Part shown: positions 8,839 to 16,879 of the stretch, piece by piece
How positions within the stretch are numbered: the first letter of the stretch is position 1
How the letters are laid out: each line of letters starts with the position of its first letter
NCBI RefSeq assembly: GCF_034376665.1
Contig: NZ_JAXMJI010000096.1
Location: 1 to 64,000 of the forward strand
Origin: Allopontixanthobacter sp034376665
GTDB taxonomy: Bacteria; Pseudomonadota; Alphaproteobacteria; Sphingomonadales; Sphingomonadaceae
Direction of reading: 5' to 3'
DNA length: 64,000 bases
Translations under genes and position numbers: made by a program
Notes under the pieces: generated by a model
Told to the model about the DNA's origin: nothing
Databases searched by the model: none
Seen by the model: the letters and a program-made list of their open reading frames with translations, nothing else

Positions 8839-11306
8839 CAGCCTGCATCCTCCGACAATTTGGTGAAGGTGAGGAATTTCTCCGGAGTCACGCGGATGGC
8901 CGCGCCGGTGGGGCAGGCGCGGACGCAGGCCGGGCCGCCATCGATACCCGAACACATGTCGCATTTGATCGCGACCTTGGGGCTTTCCCTGCCTTGCTTT
9001 TCGGCGGTCTTCTTGCGCCAGCTATAGCTTGCCTCGCCCGGGCCGGGGCCTGCGCCGAACATCAGCCAGCTGAGCAGGGACGGTTTCTCGGGCGGCTTGG
9101 CATCCATCCGGATCACCCCGTAGGGGCAGTTGCGCTGGCAGTTGCCGCAGCCGATGCAGGTATCGTCGATGAACACTTCGCCGTCCGGTCCGCGTTTGAT
9201 CGCGTTGGGCGGGCAATCGGCCATGCAATGCGGGTGTTCGCAGTGGCGGCAGGATGTCGGCACATGGAGATGGGCGTAGGTCCGCCCGGCCTCCCGGTCC
9301 AGCCGGGATAATCCGTCGTGGCTGTCGGCGCAGGCTTTCTCGCAATTGTCGCAGCCGACGCACAGCTTCTCGTCGATCAGCAGCACATCGGTTGCCTCGC
9401 CGATGCCGTTGTCGATCAGGAACCGCGCGGTTTCGGAATACATGTCGACCGCGCTGCCGAAGCTGTCCTTGGGGCTTTCGATGAACGAATTGACCTCGCG
9501 CCGCGATGCCATTTCCGCCATCGCCTTGGCGCGCAGTGCGGGCTTGCGGTCCAGCAGCGCCACAAAGGCTTCGCCGGGGAACCGCACGACTTCGCTCTTG
9601 ATTGCGGCCTTGACCGTGGCATTGCGGGGCGACCCATCGACAATTGCCATTTCGCCGAAGCAGGAGCCCGCGGGCAGGTAGGACAGGAATACCGGAGCGC
9701 CGCCGATCATTTTCTCGACGATCATCGACCCGCGCCGGATGACATAGACGTCCTTGTCCTCGGCGCCCTCGGTTACCACCACCTGTCCCGCGCGCACATC
9801 GACCAGCTCGGCGGCCTCGACAAGCTGCGCCACATCGGCCTTGGTCAGGCCGGACCCGAACATCTGCAGCAATTGCCGCTCGATCGAGATCGCGTTGACT
9901 GCACGCGCGGCGGAGGGCGCGGTTGCCATCAGCTTGAGCGCGGCGGTGCGGCTCAGCTCCATCACAATTGTAGGTTCGGCGGCGCGGATGGTTGAGCCGC
10001 GGCGGCGACCGGAAATCAGGCCGACTTCGCCGAAGATCGAACCTTCTTCGATCGGAACGGTGATGGTCGGATCGGCCGGATTGACCTCGACCAGCACCGA
10101 CCCCTCGGCAATGCCGAACATGGACGATCCGGGATCGTTGCGCTCGAAGATCACCTCGCCTGCGTCGTATCCCGCAACGGTGCTGTCGAGCATCAGCTCG
10201 CGCATCTGCAGCGGTGACAGTTCCTGCAGGATCACCACATTGTTGCGGAAAGTTTCGAGCCATTGATCGACGGTTCTCACGCCGGGCAAGGCAGAGAATT
10301 TCTCCGCCAGGATCGGTTCGTCCGCGGGCTTCAGATCGAGGTTCCCATTGAGGAATTCGACCACGTCATAGCCCTGGTTCATGCAGTGCTTGATCAGCGG
10401 ATATCCCGCGAGCGCGCCAATGACGTGGATTCCCTGCTGGGTGGTTTCGAAGCTGGGCGACAGCTTGGGAAAAGCGCCGCGATCCTCGCTGGTGAAATGG
10501 ATCCCGCAGCCCTCCACAAATCCGCGCGGGGGCTGCGAGCCGGTGCGCGCGATGATCCGGTCGCAGTGGATGGTTTCCTGCCCGTCACGCGTTTCCAGCA
10601 CCAGCTCGCCGGGGCGGACTTCTGCCGGAGCGGTTTCCCGGCGCACGAAGATACGGCCCGCTGCTTCGGCTTCTTCCAGCAATTTGACGTTGGCCGATTT
10701 CGCCCGGGCAAAATCCGACCCGCGGTTGAGGATGGAGACGACATTGTTCTGCTTGGGGTCCGCAGCGAGGCCGAGCGCATTCTCTATTCCGGCGTCACCT
10801 GATCCCACCACGGTGATATGCTCGTCGAAATATTCGCCGGGATCGTCCAGCTGGTACTGGATCAGCGGCAGATCGGCACCGGGGCAGCGCAATTTGTTCG
10901 GATTGCCCTGCGTTCCGATCGCCATGATCACAGCTTCGGCATGGATCGGCACGCCACCCTTGATTTCGATGACGAAATTGCCCGCCGCGCCGGTGATCGC
11001 TGAAACTTCGGAATTCAGCTGCACGTTGATCTTGCCCGACGCAATCTGCTCGTCCCAGGTATCCAGGATGAATTCGCGCTTGCCCGCGTCGAAATCGAGA
11101 TCGGAACGAAGCACCAGATTGCTGGGCGTCGCCATGACGTGCTTGCCCTTCTGGTATTTGAAAATCGTGTCTGAGAGATGATCGGTCTTCTCGATCAGCA
11201 TATGGCTCATACCCAGCGCCGCCGCACGCGCAGCTGCGCTGAGGCCGGCAGGCCCTGAACCGATTATGGCAACGCGATAGTTCGCTTTCCCATTCTCAAC
11301 TGGCAT
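8838..11306 (-). CDS. FAD/NAD(P) oxidoreductase fused to two cNMP-binding domains and a 4x[4Fe-4S] ferredoxin
   Basis: An 822-residue fusion. Residues 10-320 are a thioredoxin-reductase-like flavoprotein with an FAD Rossmann motif (IIGSGPAGLSAA) and an NAD(P) motif (VVGSGDAGIENA); the redox CXXC of true thioredoxin reductases is absent. Two Crp-like cyclic-nucleotide-binding domains follow at about 350-470 and 480-600 (second one with CFGEMAIVDGSPRNATV). Residues 640-822 carry four Cys clusters of the NrfC/DmsB type (CVGCDNCEKAC, CRHCEHPHCMADCP, CIGCGNCQRNCP, CDMC with CVRACP). No signal peptide is present, so it should act in the cytoplasm against the membrane. I infer electron flow from NAD(P)H via FAD and Fe-S clusters to the adjacent cytochrome b, gated by a cyclic nucleotide. 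Confidence 0.9.
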   Translation of the reverse strand: MPVENGKANYRVAIIGSGPAGLSAAARAAALGMSHMLIEKTDHLSDTIFKYQKGKHVMATPSNLVLRSDLDFDAGKREFILDTWDEQIASGKINVQLNSEVSAITGAAGNFVIEIKGGVPIHAEAVIMAIGTQGNPNKLRCPGADLPLIQYQLDDPGEYFDEHITVVGSGDAGIENALGLAADPKQNNVVSILNRGSDFARAKSANVKLLEEAEAAGRIFVRRETAPAEVRPGELVLETRDGQETIHCDRIIARTGSQPPRGFVEGCGIHFTSEDRGAFPKLSPSFETTQQGIHVIGALAGYPLIKHCMNQGYDVVEFLNGNLDLKPADEPILAEKFSALPGVRTVDQWLETFRNNVVILQELSPLQMRELMLDSTVAGYDAGEVIFERNDPGSSMFGIAEGSVLVEVNPADPTITVPIEEGSIFGEVGLISGRRRGSTIRAAEPTIVMELSRTAALKLMATAPSAARAVNAISIERQLLQMFGSGLTKADVAQLVEAAELVDVRAGQVVVTEGAEDKDVYVIRRGSMIVEKMIGGAPVFLSYLPAGSCFGEMAIVDGSPRNATVKAAIKSEVVRFPGEAFVALLDRKPALRAKAMAEMASRREVNSFIESPKDSFGSAVDMYSETARFLIDNGIGEATDVLLIDEKLCVGCDNCEKACADSHDGLSRLDREAGRTYAHLHVPTSCRHCEHPHCMADCPPNAIKRGPDGEVFIDDTCIGCGNCQRNCPYGVIRMDAKPPEKPSLLSWLMFGAGPGPGEASYSWRKKTAEKQGRESPKVAIKCDMCSGIDGGPACVRACPTGAAIRVTPEKFLTFTKLSEDAG

Positions 11307-11345
11307 GCGTGACCCCCCGAAGCGTCCCGCGACCTTTTTTTGTTA

Positions 11346-11361
11346 TGCGATACCATACGCA
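11346..11361. promoter_or_regulatory. Candidate Crp/Fnr-family site in a divergent promoter region
   Basis: The sequence TGCGATACCATACGCA has the layout TGCGA-N6-ACGCA, close to the TGNGA-N6-TCNCA pattern of Crp/Fnr-family operators with one broken pair. It lies between the oxidoreductase gene read leftward from 11306 and the TPR gene read rightward from 11439. A single imperfect dyad of this size can occur by chance, so this is a weak call. Confidence 0.25.
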
Positions 11362-11438
11362 ATCGGCGGCAAAGCGCCACCCCTCTATAACGGCCTGCAC
11401 GGATTGCCGGATACCGGCTTCGCTGCTAATTCGCCGGG

Positions 11439-12404
11439 ATGGACAGGACAGAAATTCCAGCACCACCTGGCGATGGCGAACCCGCTCAGCCGGGCAGGAA
11501 ATCGCGGATCGGGCTGTTCGCATTCCTGATGGGAACGGCCCTGGTCGTGATCGCGATCGGATACCGGGCGTTCAATCCGGTGATCTCGCCGGAGATTGCG
11601 GCGGCGAACGAGCGGGCGCCGCTGACCATCCCGGAATTGCAGGCGCTGGCGGAGAAGGACCCGCTCAATTCGAAAGCGTGGCAGGAGCTCGCCTTCGCGC
11701 ATTTTTCCGCTGGCGGGTACGAACAGGCGGCGCGGGCCTATCGCCAGGCCGCCGAAGGCGATCCGGATAACGCGGTGCTGTGGTCTGCGCTGGGCGAAGC
11801 GCGGGTGATGGCGAGCGAGCGGGACCCGATGCCTGCGGACGCGGTGACGGCGTTCGAAAAGGCGATTGCTCTGGACCCGACCGATCCTCGCTCGCGCTAT
11901 TTCCTCGCCGTGCGCAAGGATCTTGCCGGGGATGCTCGCGGGGCCATCGCTGACTGGACGGCGCTGCTGAAGGATACGCCGCCGGGCGCGGTGTGGGAGG
12001 ATAATCTGCGGCGCACGATCGAGCAGGTCGGCACAATCAACGGGATCGACACCGCCCCCATGCTCGCCGCAGTGGATCGGGACCGTGCCGCCTCCGCCCC
12101 GACGGCTCCCGCGGCACTGACGGCTGGCAACGCCATTCCCGGTCCGACGCAGGACCAGATCGCCGCCGCCCGCGCTCTTCCGCCCAGCCAGCAGCAAGCG
12201 ATGGCGGAAGGCATGGTGGAGCGGCTCGACGCACGGCTACGCAGCGAGCCGGGCGATGTGAATGGCTGGGTGATGCTGATGCGCAGCCGGATGACGCAGG
12301 GGCAAGCGGATCAGGCTTCCCGCGCGCTCAAGGATGCGATTGCCGCCAACCCCGCGCAGGCCGCGCGGCTGCAGGCGGAGGCGGACGCGCTCGGCGTTCG
12401 TTGA
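11439..12404 (+). CDS. CcmI/CycH-like TPR protein, probable c-type cytochrome assembly factor
   Basis: A 321-residue protein with one N-terminal membrane helix (about residues 24-44) and a periplasmic tetratricopeptide region: helix-turn repeats at about residues 65-180 (KAWQELAFAHFSAGGYEQAA, VLWSALGEA, ADAVTAFEKAIALDPTDP) and another at about 265-321. This layout matches the TPR part of CcmI/CycH, which chaperones apocytochrome c to the haem lyase. It is divergent from an operon whose members need twenty covalent haems, which fits that role. It lacks the second N-terminal helix of full CcmI, so a different TPR adaptor is possible. Confidence 0.65.
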   Translation: MDRTEIPAPPGDGEPAQPGRKSRIGLFAFLMGTALVVIAIGYRAFNPVISPEIAAANERAPLTIPELQALAEKDPLNSKAWQELAFAHFSAGGYEQAARAYRQAAEGDPDNAVLWSALGEARVMASERDPMPADAVTAFEKAIALDPTDPRSRYFLAVRKDLAGDARGAIADWTALLKDTPPGAVWEDNLRRTIEQVGTINGIDTAPMLAAVDRDRAASAPTAPAALTAGNAIPGPTQDQIAAARALPPSQQQAMAEGMVERLDARLRSEPGDVNGWVMLMRSRMTQGQADQASRALKDAIAANPAQAARLQAEADALGVR

Positions 12405-12417
12405 TCCGCGGGGCTGA

Positions 12418-13284
12418 TTACAGCGTCTTGATGATCGCCGAGAAATCCAGGTCCGAATGACCTTCCGCGAATTTCTCGTACAGCGCCTTGGCATGGGCAC
12501 CGAGCGGGGTTTCCATCCCGGCGCTTTCCGCCGCTTCCATCGCCAGCTTCAAATCCTTGAGCATCAGCGCGGTGGCAAAACCGCCCTTGTAACCATTGTC
12601 CGCCGGGCTTTGCGGGCCCACGCCGGGCACCGGGCAATAGGATGTCATCGACCAGTTCTGGCCTGAACTGACCGAGCTGATGTCATAGAAGGTCTGCGGA
12701 TCGAGCCCCAGTTTCTGCGCCATGGTGAAAGCTTCGCAGGTGCCGATCATGTGGATGCCCAGCAGCATGTTGTTGCAGATCTTCGCCGCCTGCCCCGCGC
12801 CTGCACTGCCGGCATGGATCACCGCCTTGCCCATGGCGGCGAGGACCGGCTCGGCGCGGGCAAAGGCTTCCTCGCTGCCGCCGACCATGAAGGTCAGGGT
12901 GCCGCCGCTCGCCGCGGCGATGCCGCCCGATACGGGGGCATCGACCATGGCATAACCCGCATCGGCGGCGGCTTTTTCCACCTCGCGTGCGGTCGCCACG
13001 TCGATGGTCGAACAATCCATCAGGATCGCGTCCTGCGGTGCGTTGCCGATCACGTCCGTGGTGAACACGCGGGAAACGATCCCGCCATTGGGCAGCATGG
13101 ACACCACCGCCTCCGCGCCTTGCACGGCTTCCTTCGCGGTCGGGAAAGTGTCGCACCCATTGGCCTTCGCCTGGCCCAGCGCAACCTCGCTGAGGTCGAA
13201 GGCGCGGACAGTGTGGCCGGCCTTTACGAGGTTAGCGGCCATGCCCGCGCCCATGTTGCCAAGGCCGATAAAGGCGATTTTCAT
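12418..13284 (-). CDS. mmsB: 3-hydroxyisobutyrate dehydrogenase
   Basis: This 288-residue NAD-dependent enzyme oxidises 3-hydroxyisobutyrate to methylmalonate semialdehyde in valine breakdown. It starts with a dinucleotide-binding motif (FIGLGNMGAGMAANL), has the substrate signature DAPVSGGIAAASGGTL near residue 115 and the catalytic Lys region GQAAKICNNM near 165. The ATG at 13284 is chosen over one seven codons upstream because GGAG sits seven bases before it. It is the last gene of a minus-strand valine catabolism cluster, separated from the preceding hydratase gene by a repeat-bearing spacer. Confidence 0.93.
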   Translation of the reverse strand: MKIAFIGLGNMGAGMAANLVKAGHTVRAFDLSEVALGQAKANGCDTFPTAKEAVQGAEAVVSMLPNGGIVSRVFTTDVIGNAPQDAILMDCSTIDVATAREVEKAAADAGYAMVDAPVSGGIAAASGGTLTFMVGGSEEAFARAEPVLAAMGKAVIHAGSAGAGQAAKICNNMLLGIHMIGTCEAFTMAQKLGLDPQTFYDISSVSSGQNWSMTSYCPVPGVGPQSPADNGYKGGFATALMLKDLKLAMEAAESAGMETPLGAHAKALYEKFAEGHSDLDFSAIIKTL

Positions 13285-13300
13285 GTTACTCTCCGGTTGG

Positions 13301-13380
13301 GTCATCCCAGCGCAGGCTGGGATCGGGTTGTATCGTGTCTTTCACCAATTGCGGGCGATCCCAGCTTTCGCTGGGTTGAC
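13301..13380. repeat. Inverted-repeat pair (REP-like), copy 1
   Basis: Two 25-base units face each other at 13301-13325 and 13356-13380; one is the reverse complement of the other apart from three bases. Each unit is itself an imperfect palindrome around CCCAGC/GCTGGG. The element fills most of the gap between mmsB and the enoyl-CoA hydratase gene. Its left unit is identical, in inverted orientation, to a unit of the second copy at 14247-14271. It could fold into two hairpins in the operon mRNA. Confidence 0.85.
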
Positions 13381-13399
13381 GATTTGGAAGGGCAATTGT

Positions 13400-14182
13400 T
13401 CACCGCCCCTTCCACTTGCCCTCGCGTTTTTCGATGAAGGCGGCCATGCCTTCGGCTTTGTCTTCGCTGGCGGTCAGGATCTGAAACAGGCGGCGTTCGT
13501 GGCGGATGCCTTGCGCCAGATCGGTTTCGAAGGCGGCGTTGACCATTTCCTTGTTCACCAGCGCGGCCATGGGCGGCATTCCGGCGATGGTGGCGGCGGT
13601 TTTCAGGGCTTCGGGCAGCAAATCATCATGCGGAACCACGCGGGCGACGAGGCCGGATCGCTCGGCTTCCTCAGCGCCCATCATCCGGCCGGTCAAACAC
13701 ATTTCCATGGCTTTCGATTTGCCGACTGCGCGGGTGAGGCGCTGCGATCCGCCCATGCCGGGGGCGACACCCAGCTTGATTTCCGGCTGGCCGAATTTCG
13801 CCTGATCCGACGCGAGAATGAAATCGGCCATCATTGCGAGCTCGCATCCGCCGCCCAGCGCAAAGCCGCCCACCGCCGCAATCCACGGCTTGCGCACTGC
13901 TTCGGTCACATGGCTAGTCCACCGCGCGAAGAAATCCTCGAGGTAGAAATCCGCCGCTGCCTTGTCGGCCATTTCCTTGATGTCGGCCCCGGCGGCGAAG
14001 GCCTTGTCGCCCGAACCGGTCAGCACCGCGCAGCGCTGGCTGTCATCCGCCTCGAACGCGGCAAAGGCGGCGATCAGATCGTCCAGCACCTGCCCGTTCA
14101 GCGCGTTCAGCGCCTGCGGCCGGTTCAGCGTGATCAGCGTTACGGCGCCGCGCGTTTCGGTGAGGATGGTCTCGTAACTCAT
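13400..14182 (-). CDS. Enoyl-CoA hydratase
   Basis: A 260-residue crotonase-fold enzyme that adds water to 2-enoyl-CoA. The start at 14182 (MSYETILTETRG) has GGAG six bases upstream. Visible marks are the CoA-binding/oxyanion segment AGADIKEMADK near residue 65, GGCELAMMAD near residue 110 with its catalytic Glu, and PEIKLGVAPGMGGSQRL near residue 130 with the second Glu. In this operon it most likely hydrates methacrylyl-CoA, the product of isobutyryl-CoA dehydrogenase, though the family is broad. Repeat pairs lie on both sides of the gene. Confidence 0.92.
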   Translation of the reverse strand: MSYETILTETRGAVTLITLNRPQALNALNGQVLDDLIAAFAAFEADDSQRCAVLTGSGDKAFAAGADIKEMADKAAADFYLEDFFARWTSHVTEAVRKPWIAAVGGFALGGGCELAMMADFILASDQAKFGQPEIKLGVAPGMGGSQRLTRAVGKSKAMEMCLTGRMMGAEEAERSGLVARVVPHDDLLPEALKTAATIAGMPPMAALVNKEMVNAAFETDLAQGIRHERRLFQILTASEDKAEGMAAFIEKREGKWKGR

Positions 14183-14192
14183 TTCAATCTCC

Positions 14193-14271
14193 GTCACCCC
14201 AGCGGACGCTGGGGTCGTTTTCAACAATTTCCCACCATTTGGACAACGATCCCAGCCTGCGCTGGGATGAC
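14193..14271. repeat. Inverted-repeat pair (REP-like), copy 2
   Basis: Two facing 25-base units at 14193-14217 and 14247-14271, again built on CCCAGC/GCTGGG. The unit at 14247-14271 is the exact reverse complement of the unit at 13301-13325. The element lies between the enoyl-CoA hydratase gene and the hydroxyisobutyryl-CoA hydrolase gene of the same operon. Confidence 0.85.
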
Positions 14272-14274
14272 GCC

Positions 14275-15324
14275 CTAAGACAAGGGTGCCCACTCTTCAT
14301 TGTCGGGCAGCGGCGCAAAGATCGCGTCCAGCAATTCCTCGGTCACACCTTCCGGCATAGGCGGGTTCCACGCCGGATCGCCGGTCTTTTCCACGATCAC
14401 AGCGCGGACGCCTTCGGCAAAGTCGGGCCGGACCAGCACGCGGCTGGCAATCCGGTATTCCATCCGCATATTGTCGGCGAAATCGGTCAATTGCGCGCTG
14501 GCGGCCAGTTGCCGCAGCGCGACCTTGCAGGTCTGCGGGCTCTTGGTGCCGAGCGCATCGCGTTCCTTCTGCGCCCATTCGCTGTCGTCCGCTTCGAGCC
14601 GGGCGAGTATGTCTTCGAAGCTGTCGGGGGCAAAGAATTTCGCAATCTTGTCGACGTTATCCTCCAACCGCGCCTTTGGCGGGGTGACCGAAAGTTCGGA
14701 CAATATGCCCGAAATCCGGCTCGGGTCCGCACTGATCCGGGCCTTCGCCTCCGCCAGTTTCTCGGACGGCAGATAATGCGTGGCGAGCCCGGCCCACAGG
14801 CATTCCGCCCCATCCAGCCGCGCACCGGTCAGCGCCAGAAACTGCCCGATCCTCCCGCCGAGGCGCGAGAGATACCAGCCCCCGCCGACATCGGGGAACA
14901 GGCCGATCCCGGTTTCCGGCATCGCGAAGCGCGTATGTTCGGTCGCGACGCGGAACTTGGCGGGCTGCGAAATGCCCACGCCGCCGCCCATGGTGATCCC
15001 GTCCATGAACGCAACCACCGGCTTGGCATAGGTGAACAGCTGATGGTTGAGCTGGTATTCGTCATGGAAGAATTTCCGGCCCGAAACCCCGCCGTCATTA
15101 AGCGCCGAATTGCGCAGGAATGCGATGTCGCCGCCTGCACAAAACCCGCGACCCTCCGCATGGTCGACGATGATCGCGCCCACGGCATCGTCTTGTGCCC
15201 ATTCGGTGAGCGCCGCGCTCATCGCGTGGCACATCTCCAGCGTCAGTGCGTGCAGCGCCCCCGGCCGGTTGAGGGAAAGATGGCCTGCCGCGCCGTGGGT
15301 GTGGGTGAGGACTTCGTTGGTCAT
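14275..15324 (-). CDS. 3-hydroxyisobutyryl-CoA hydrolase
   Basis: A 349-residue crotonase-superfamily thioesterase that releases 3-hydroxyisobutyrate for MmsB. It has the CoA segment FCAGGDIAFL near residue 62, the GGGVGIS oxyanion part near residue 112 and the acidic catalytic region RFAMPETGIGLFPDVGGGW near residue 130. The long C-terminal extension beyond residue 200 separates HIBCH-type hydrolases from ordinary hydratases. The ATG at 15324 overlaps the stop of the VOC gene (ATGA), so the two are translated together. Confidence 0.92.
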   Translation of the reverse strand: MTNEVLTHTHGAAGHLSLNRPGALHALTLEMCHAMSAALTEWAQDDAVGAIIVDHAEGRGFCAGGDIAFLRNSALNDGGVSGRKFFHDEYQLNHQLFTYAKPVVAFMDGITMGGGVGISQPAKFRVATEHTRFAMPETGIGLFPDVGGGWYLSRLGGRIGQFLALTGARLDGAECLWAGLATHYLPSEKLAEAKARISADPSRISGILSELSVTPPKARLEDNVDKIAKFFAPDSFEDILARLEADDSEWAQKERDALGTKSPQTCKVALRQLAASAQLTDFADNMRMEYRIASRVLVRPDFAEGVRAVIVEKTGDPAWNPPMPEGVTEELLDAIFAPLPDNEEWAPLS

Positions 15325-15719
15325 GTGACATTCTTTGCCGGTTCAATCAGGTCCCAGCGGTTGCCCACCAGATCCTCAAATACGGCGACAGTGCCGTATG
15401 ACTCGCGCCGAGGTTCTTCTAGAAATAGGACGCCTTTTTCCTTCATGTGATGATGGCTGCTTTCGAAGTCGCTTGTATAGAGGAAGAAACCGACCCGCCC
15501 GCCGGCCTGCTTTCCGATGGCAGACGCCTGTGTTGCGTTCGCGGCCTTGGCCAGCAGCAGGCGCATGCCGCCCTCGCTCTCCACTTCCACCCAGCGCTTG
15601 GTGGCGCTTTCTGCGCGATCCATCCGCAGCCGGAAGCCCAGTTTATCCGTGAAGAAGTCGATGGCCTCGTCATAATCGGGGACGACAAGGCTTATCATCT
15701 CGAGCCGGGGCGGAGTCAT
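15321..15719 (-). CDS. VOC (glyoxalase/bleomycin-resistance fold) protein
   Basis: A 132-residue single-domain member of the vicinal oxygen chelate superfamily, with the paired beta-alpha-beta-beta-beta pattern (SLVVPDYDEAIDFFTDKLGF at residues 9-28; GGRVGFFLYTSDFESSHHHM near 85). It is joined by ATGA overlaps to the acyl-CoA dehydrogenase before it and the hydrolase after it, so it belongs to the valine operon even though no VOC step is known in that pathway. The substrate cannot be told from sequence; removal of a reactive aldehyde or epimerisation of a CoA ester are possibilities. Confidence 0.85.
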   Translation of the reverse strand: MTPPRLEMISLVVPDYDEAIDFFTDKLGFRLRMDRAESATKRWVEVESEGGMRLLLAKAANATQASAIGKQAGGRVGFFLYTSDFESSHHHMKEKGVLFLEEPRRESYGTVAVFEDLVGNRWDLIEPAKNVT

Positions 15720-16861
15720 TGCCGCAGCAGGTCCCGTCCGACGATCATTCGCATGACCTGATTGGTGCCCTCCAGGATCGAATGGACCCGCAGATCGCGC
15801 CAGAACCGCTCGATCGGGTAATCCTTGAGATAGCCGTAGCCGCCGAGCAATTGCAGCGCATCGTCGACGATCTTGCTGCCGCTGTCGGTCGCAAGACGTT
15901 TGGCCATGGCGGAGAAGCGCGATTTGTCCGGCGCGTTGGCGGTGACTTTTGCGGCGGCGAGATAGAGCAGCGCGCGGGCCGCTTCGAGATCGGTTGCCAT
16001 GTCGGCGAGCATGAACTGGGTGTTCTGGAAATCGGCCACCCGCGTGTCGAACTGCTTGCGGTCCTTGGTATAGGCGATCGCCTCGTCCAGGCAGCGCTGC
16101 GCTCCGCCCAGCGAACAGGCACCGATGTTCAGCCGCCCGCCATCGAGGCCCATCATCGCAAAGCGGAAGCCTTCGCCTTCTGCGCCGACCCGGTTCACCA
16201 CCGGCACGCGGGCATCCTCGAAGATTACCTGCGCGGTGGGGCTGGCGTTCCAGCCGAGCTTGCGCTCCGGCGCGCCGAAGCTGACGCCGGGGGTGTCCTT
16301 GTCAACCACCAGACAGCTGATCCCGCCGGTCTTGTGTTCGCCGGTGCGAACCATCGTGACATAGACATCGTTCACCCCGCCGCCCGAAATGAACTGCTTT
16401 GTGCCGTTCACGATGTAATGATCGCCGTCGAGCCGAGCCGAGGTCTTCAGCGCTGCAGCGTCGGACCCCGAACCCGGTTCGGTCAGGCAATAGCTGGCAA
16501 GTTTTTCCATGGCTACCAGATCGGGCAGGTAGCGGTCCTTGACCTCCTGTCCGCCGAACTGGTCGATCATCCACGCAGCCATGTTGTGGATCGAGATGAA
16601 GGCGCTGGTCGCTGGGCAACCGTACGCCATGGCTTCCATGATGATCGCGGCTTCGAGCCGGCCCAGACCGATGCCGCCGGATTCCTCCGACACATAGATC
16701 GCCCCGAAGCCGAGCTCGGCTGTCGATGTGATCACATCGCGGGGAAAAATCTTCTTTTCGTCCCACTCCGCCGCGAAGGGCGTGATGTTGTCGGCGGTGA
16801 AGCGCCGGGCCATTTCCTGAATCGCCAGCTGGTCTTCGTTGAGTTGGAATTGATCGTTCAT
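15716..16861 (-). CDS. Acyl-CoA dehydrogenase, probably isobutyryl-CoA dehydrogenase
   Basis: A 381-residue flavoprotein with the normal three-domain acyl-CoA dehydrogenase layout: N-terminal helices, the FAD/substrate loop YCLTEPGSGSDAAALKTSA near residue 128, and the C-terminal QLLGGYGYLKDYPIERFWRD with the catalytic EGTNQVMRMI segment near residue 365. It transfers electrons to ETF. As first gene of the operon with methacrylyl-CoA hydratase, hydroxyisobutyryl-CoA hydrolase and MmsB, it most likely oxidises isobutyryl-CoA; a short/branched-chain relative is the alternative. Confidence 0.92.
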   Translation of the reverse strand: MNDQFQLNEDQLAIQEMARRFTADNITPFAAEWDEKKIFPRDVITSTAELGFGAIYVSEESGGIGLGRLEAAIIMEAMAYGCPATSAFISIHNMAAWMIDQFGGQEVKDRYLPDLVAMEKLASYCLTEPGSGSDAAALKTSARLDGDHYIVNGTKQFISGGGVNDVYVTMVRTGEHKTGGISCLVVDKDTPGVSFGAPERKLGWNASPTAQVIFEDARVPVVNRVGAEGEGFRFAMMGLDGGRLNIGACSLGGAQRCLDEAIAYTKDRKQFDTRVADFQNTQFMLADMATDLEAARALLYLAAAKVTANAPDKSRFSAMAKRLATDSGSKIVDDALQLLGGYGYLKDYPIERFWRDLRVHSILEGTNQVMRMIVGRDLLRQ

Positions 16862-16879
16862 GCCGGATCGTTAGCGCAA

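Noticed and set aside
8838..11306. Calling the oxidoreductase a thioredoxin reductase
   Set aside because: The redox-active CXXC in the NAD(P) domain is missing, and Fe-S clusters provide another electron exit.
1..11306. Naming the locus MtrCAB or PioABC
   Set aside because: The haem count is suggestive, but the barrel resembles alginate-export porins, the large cytochrome has a propeller tail, and none of the protein signatures I know for those systems is evident.
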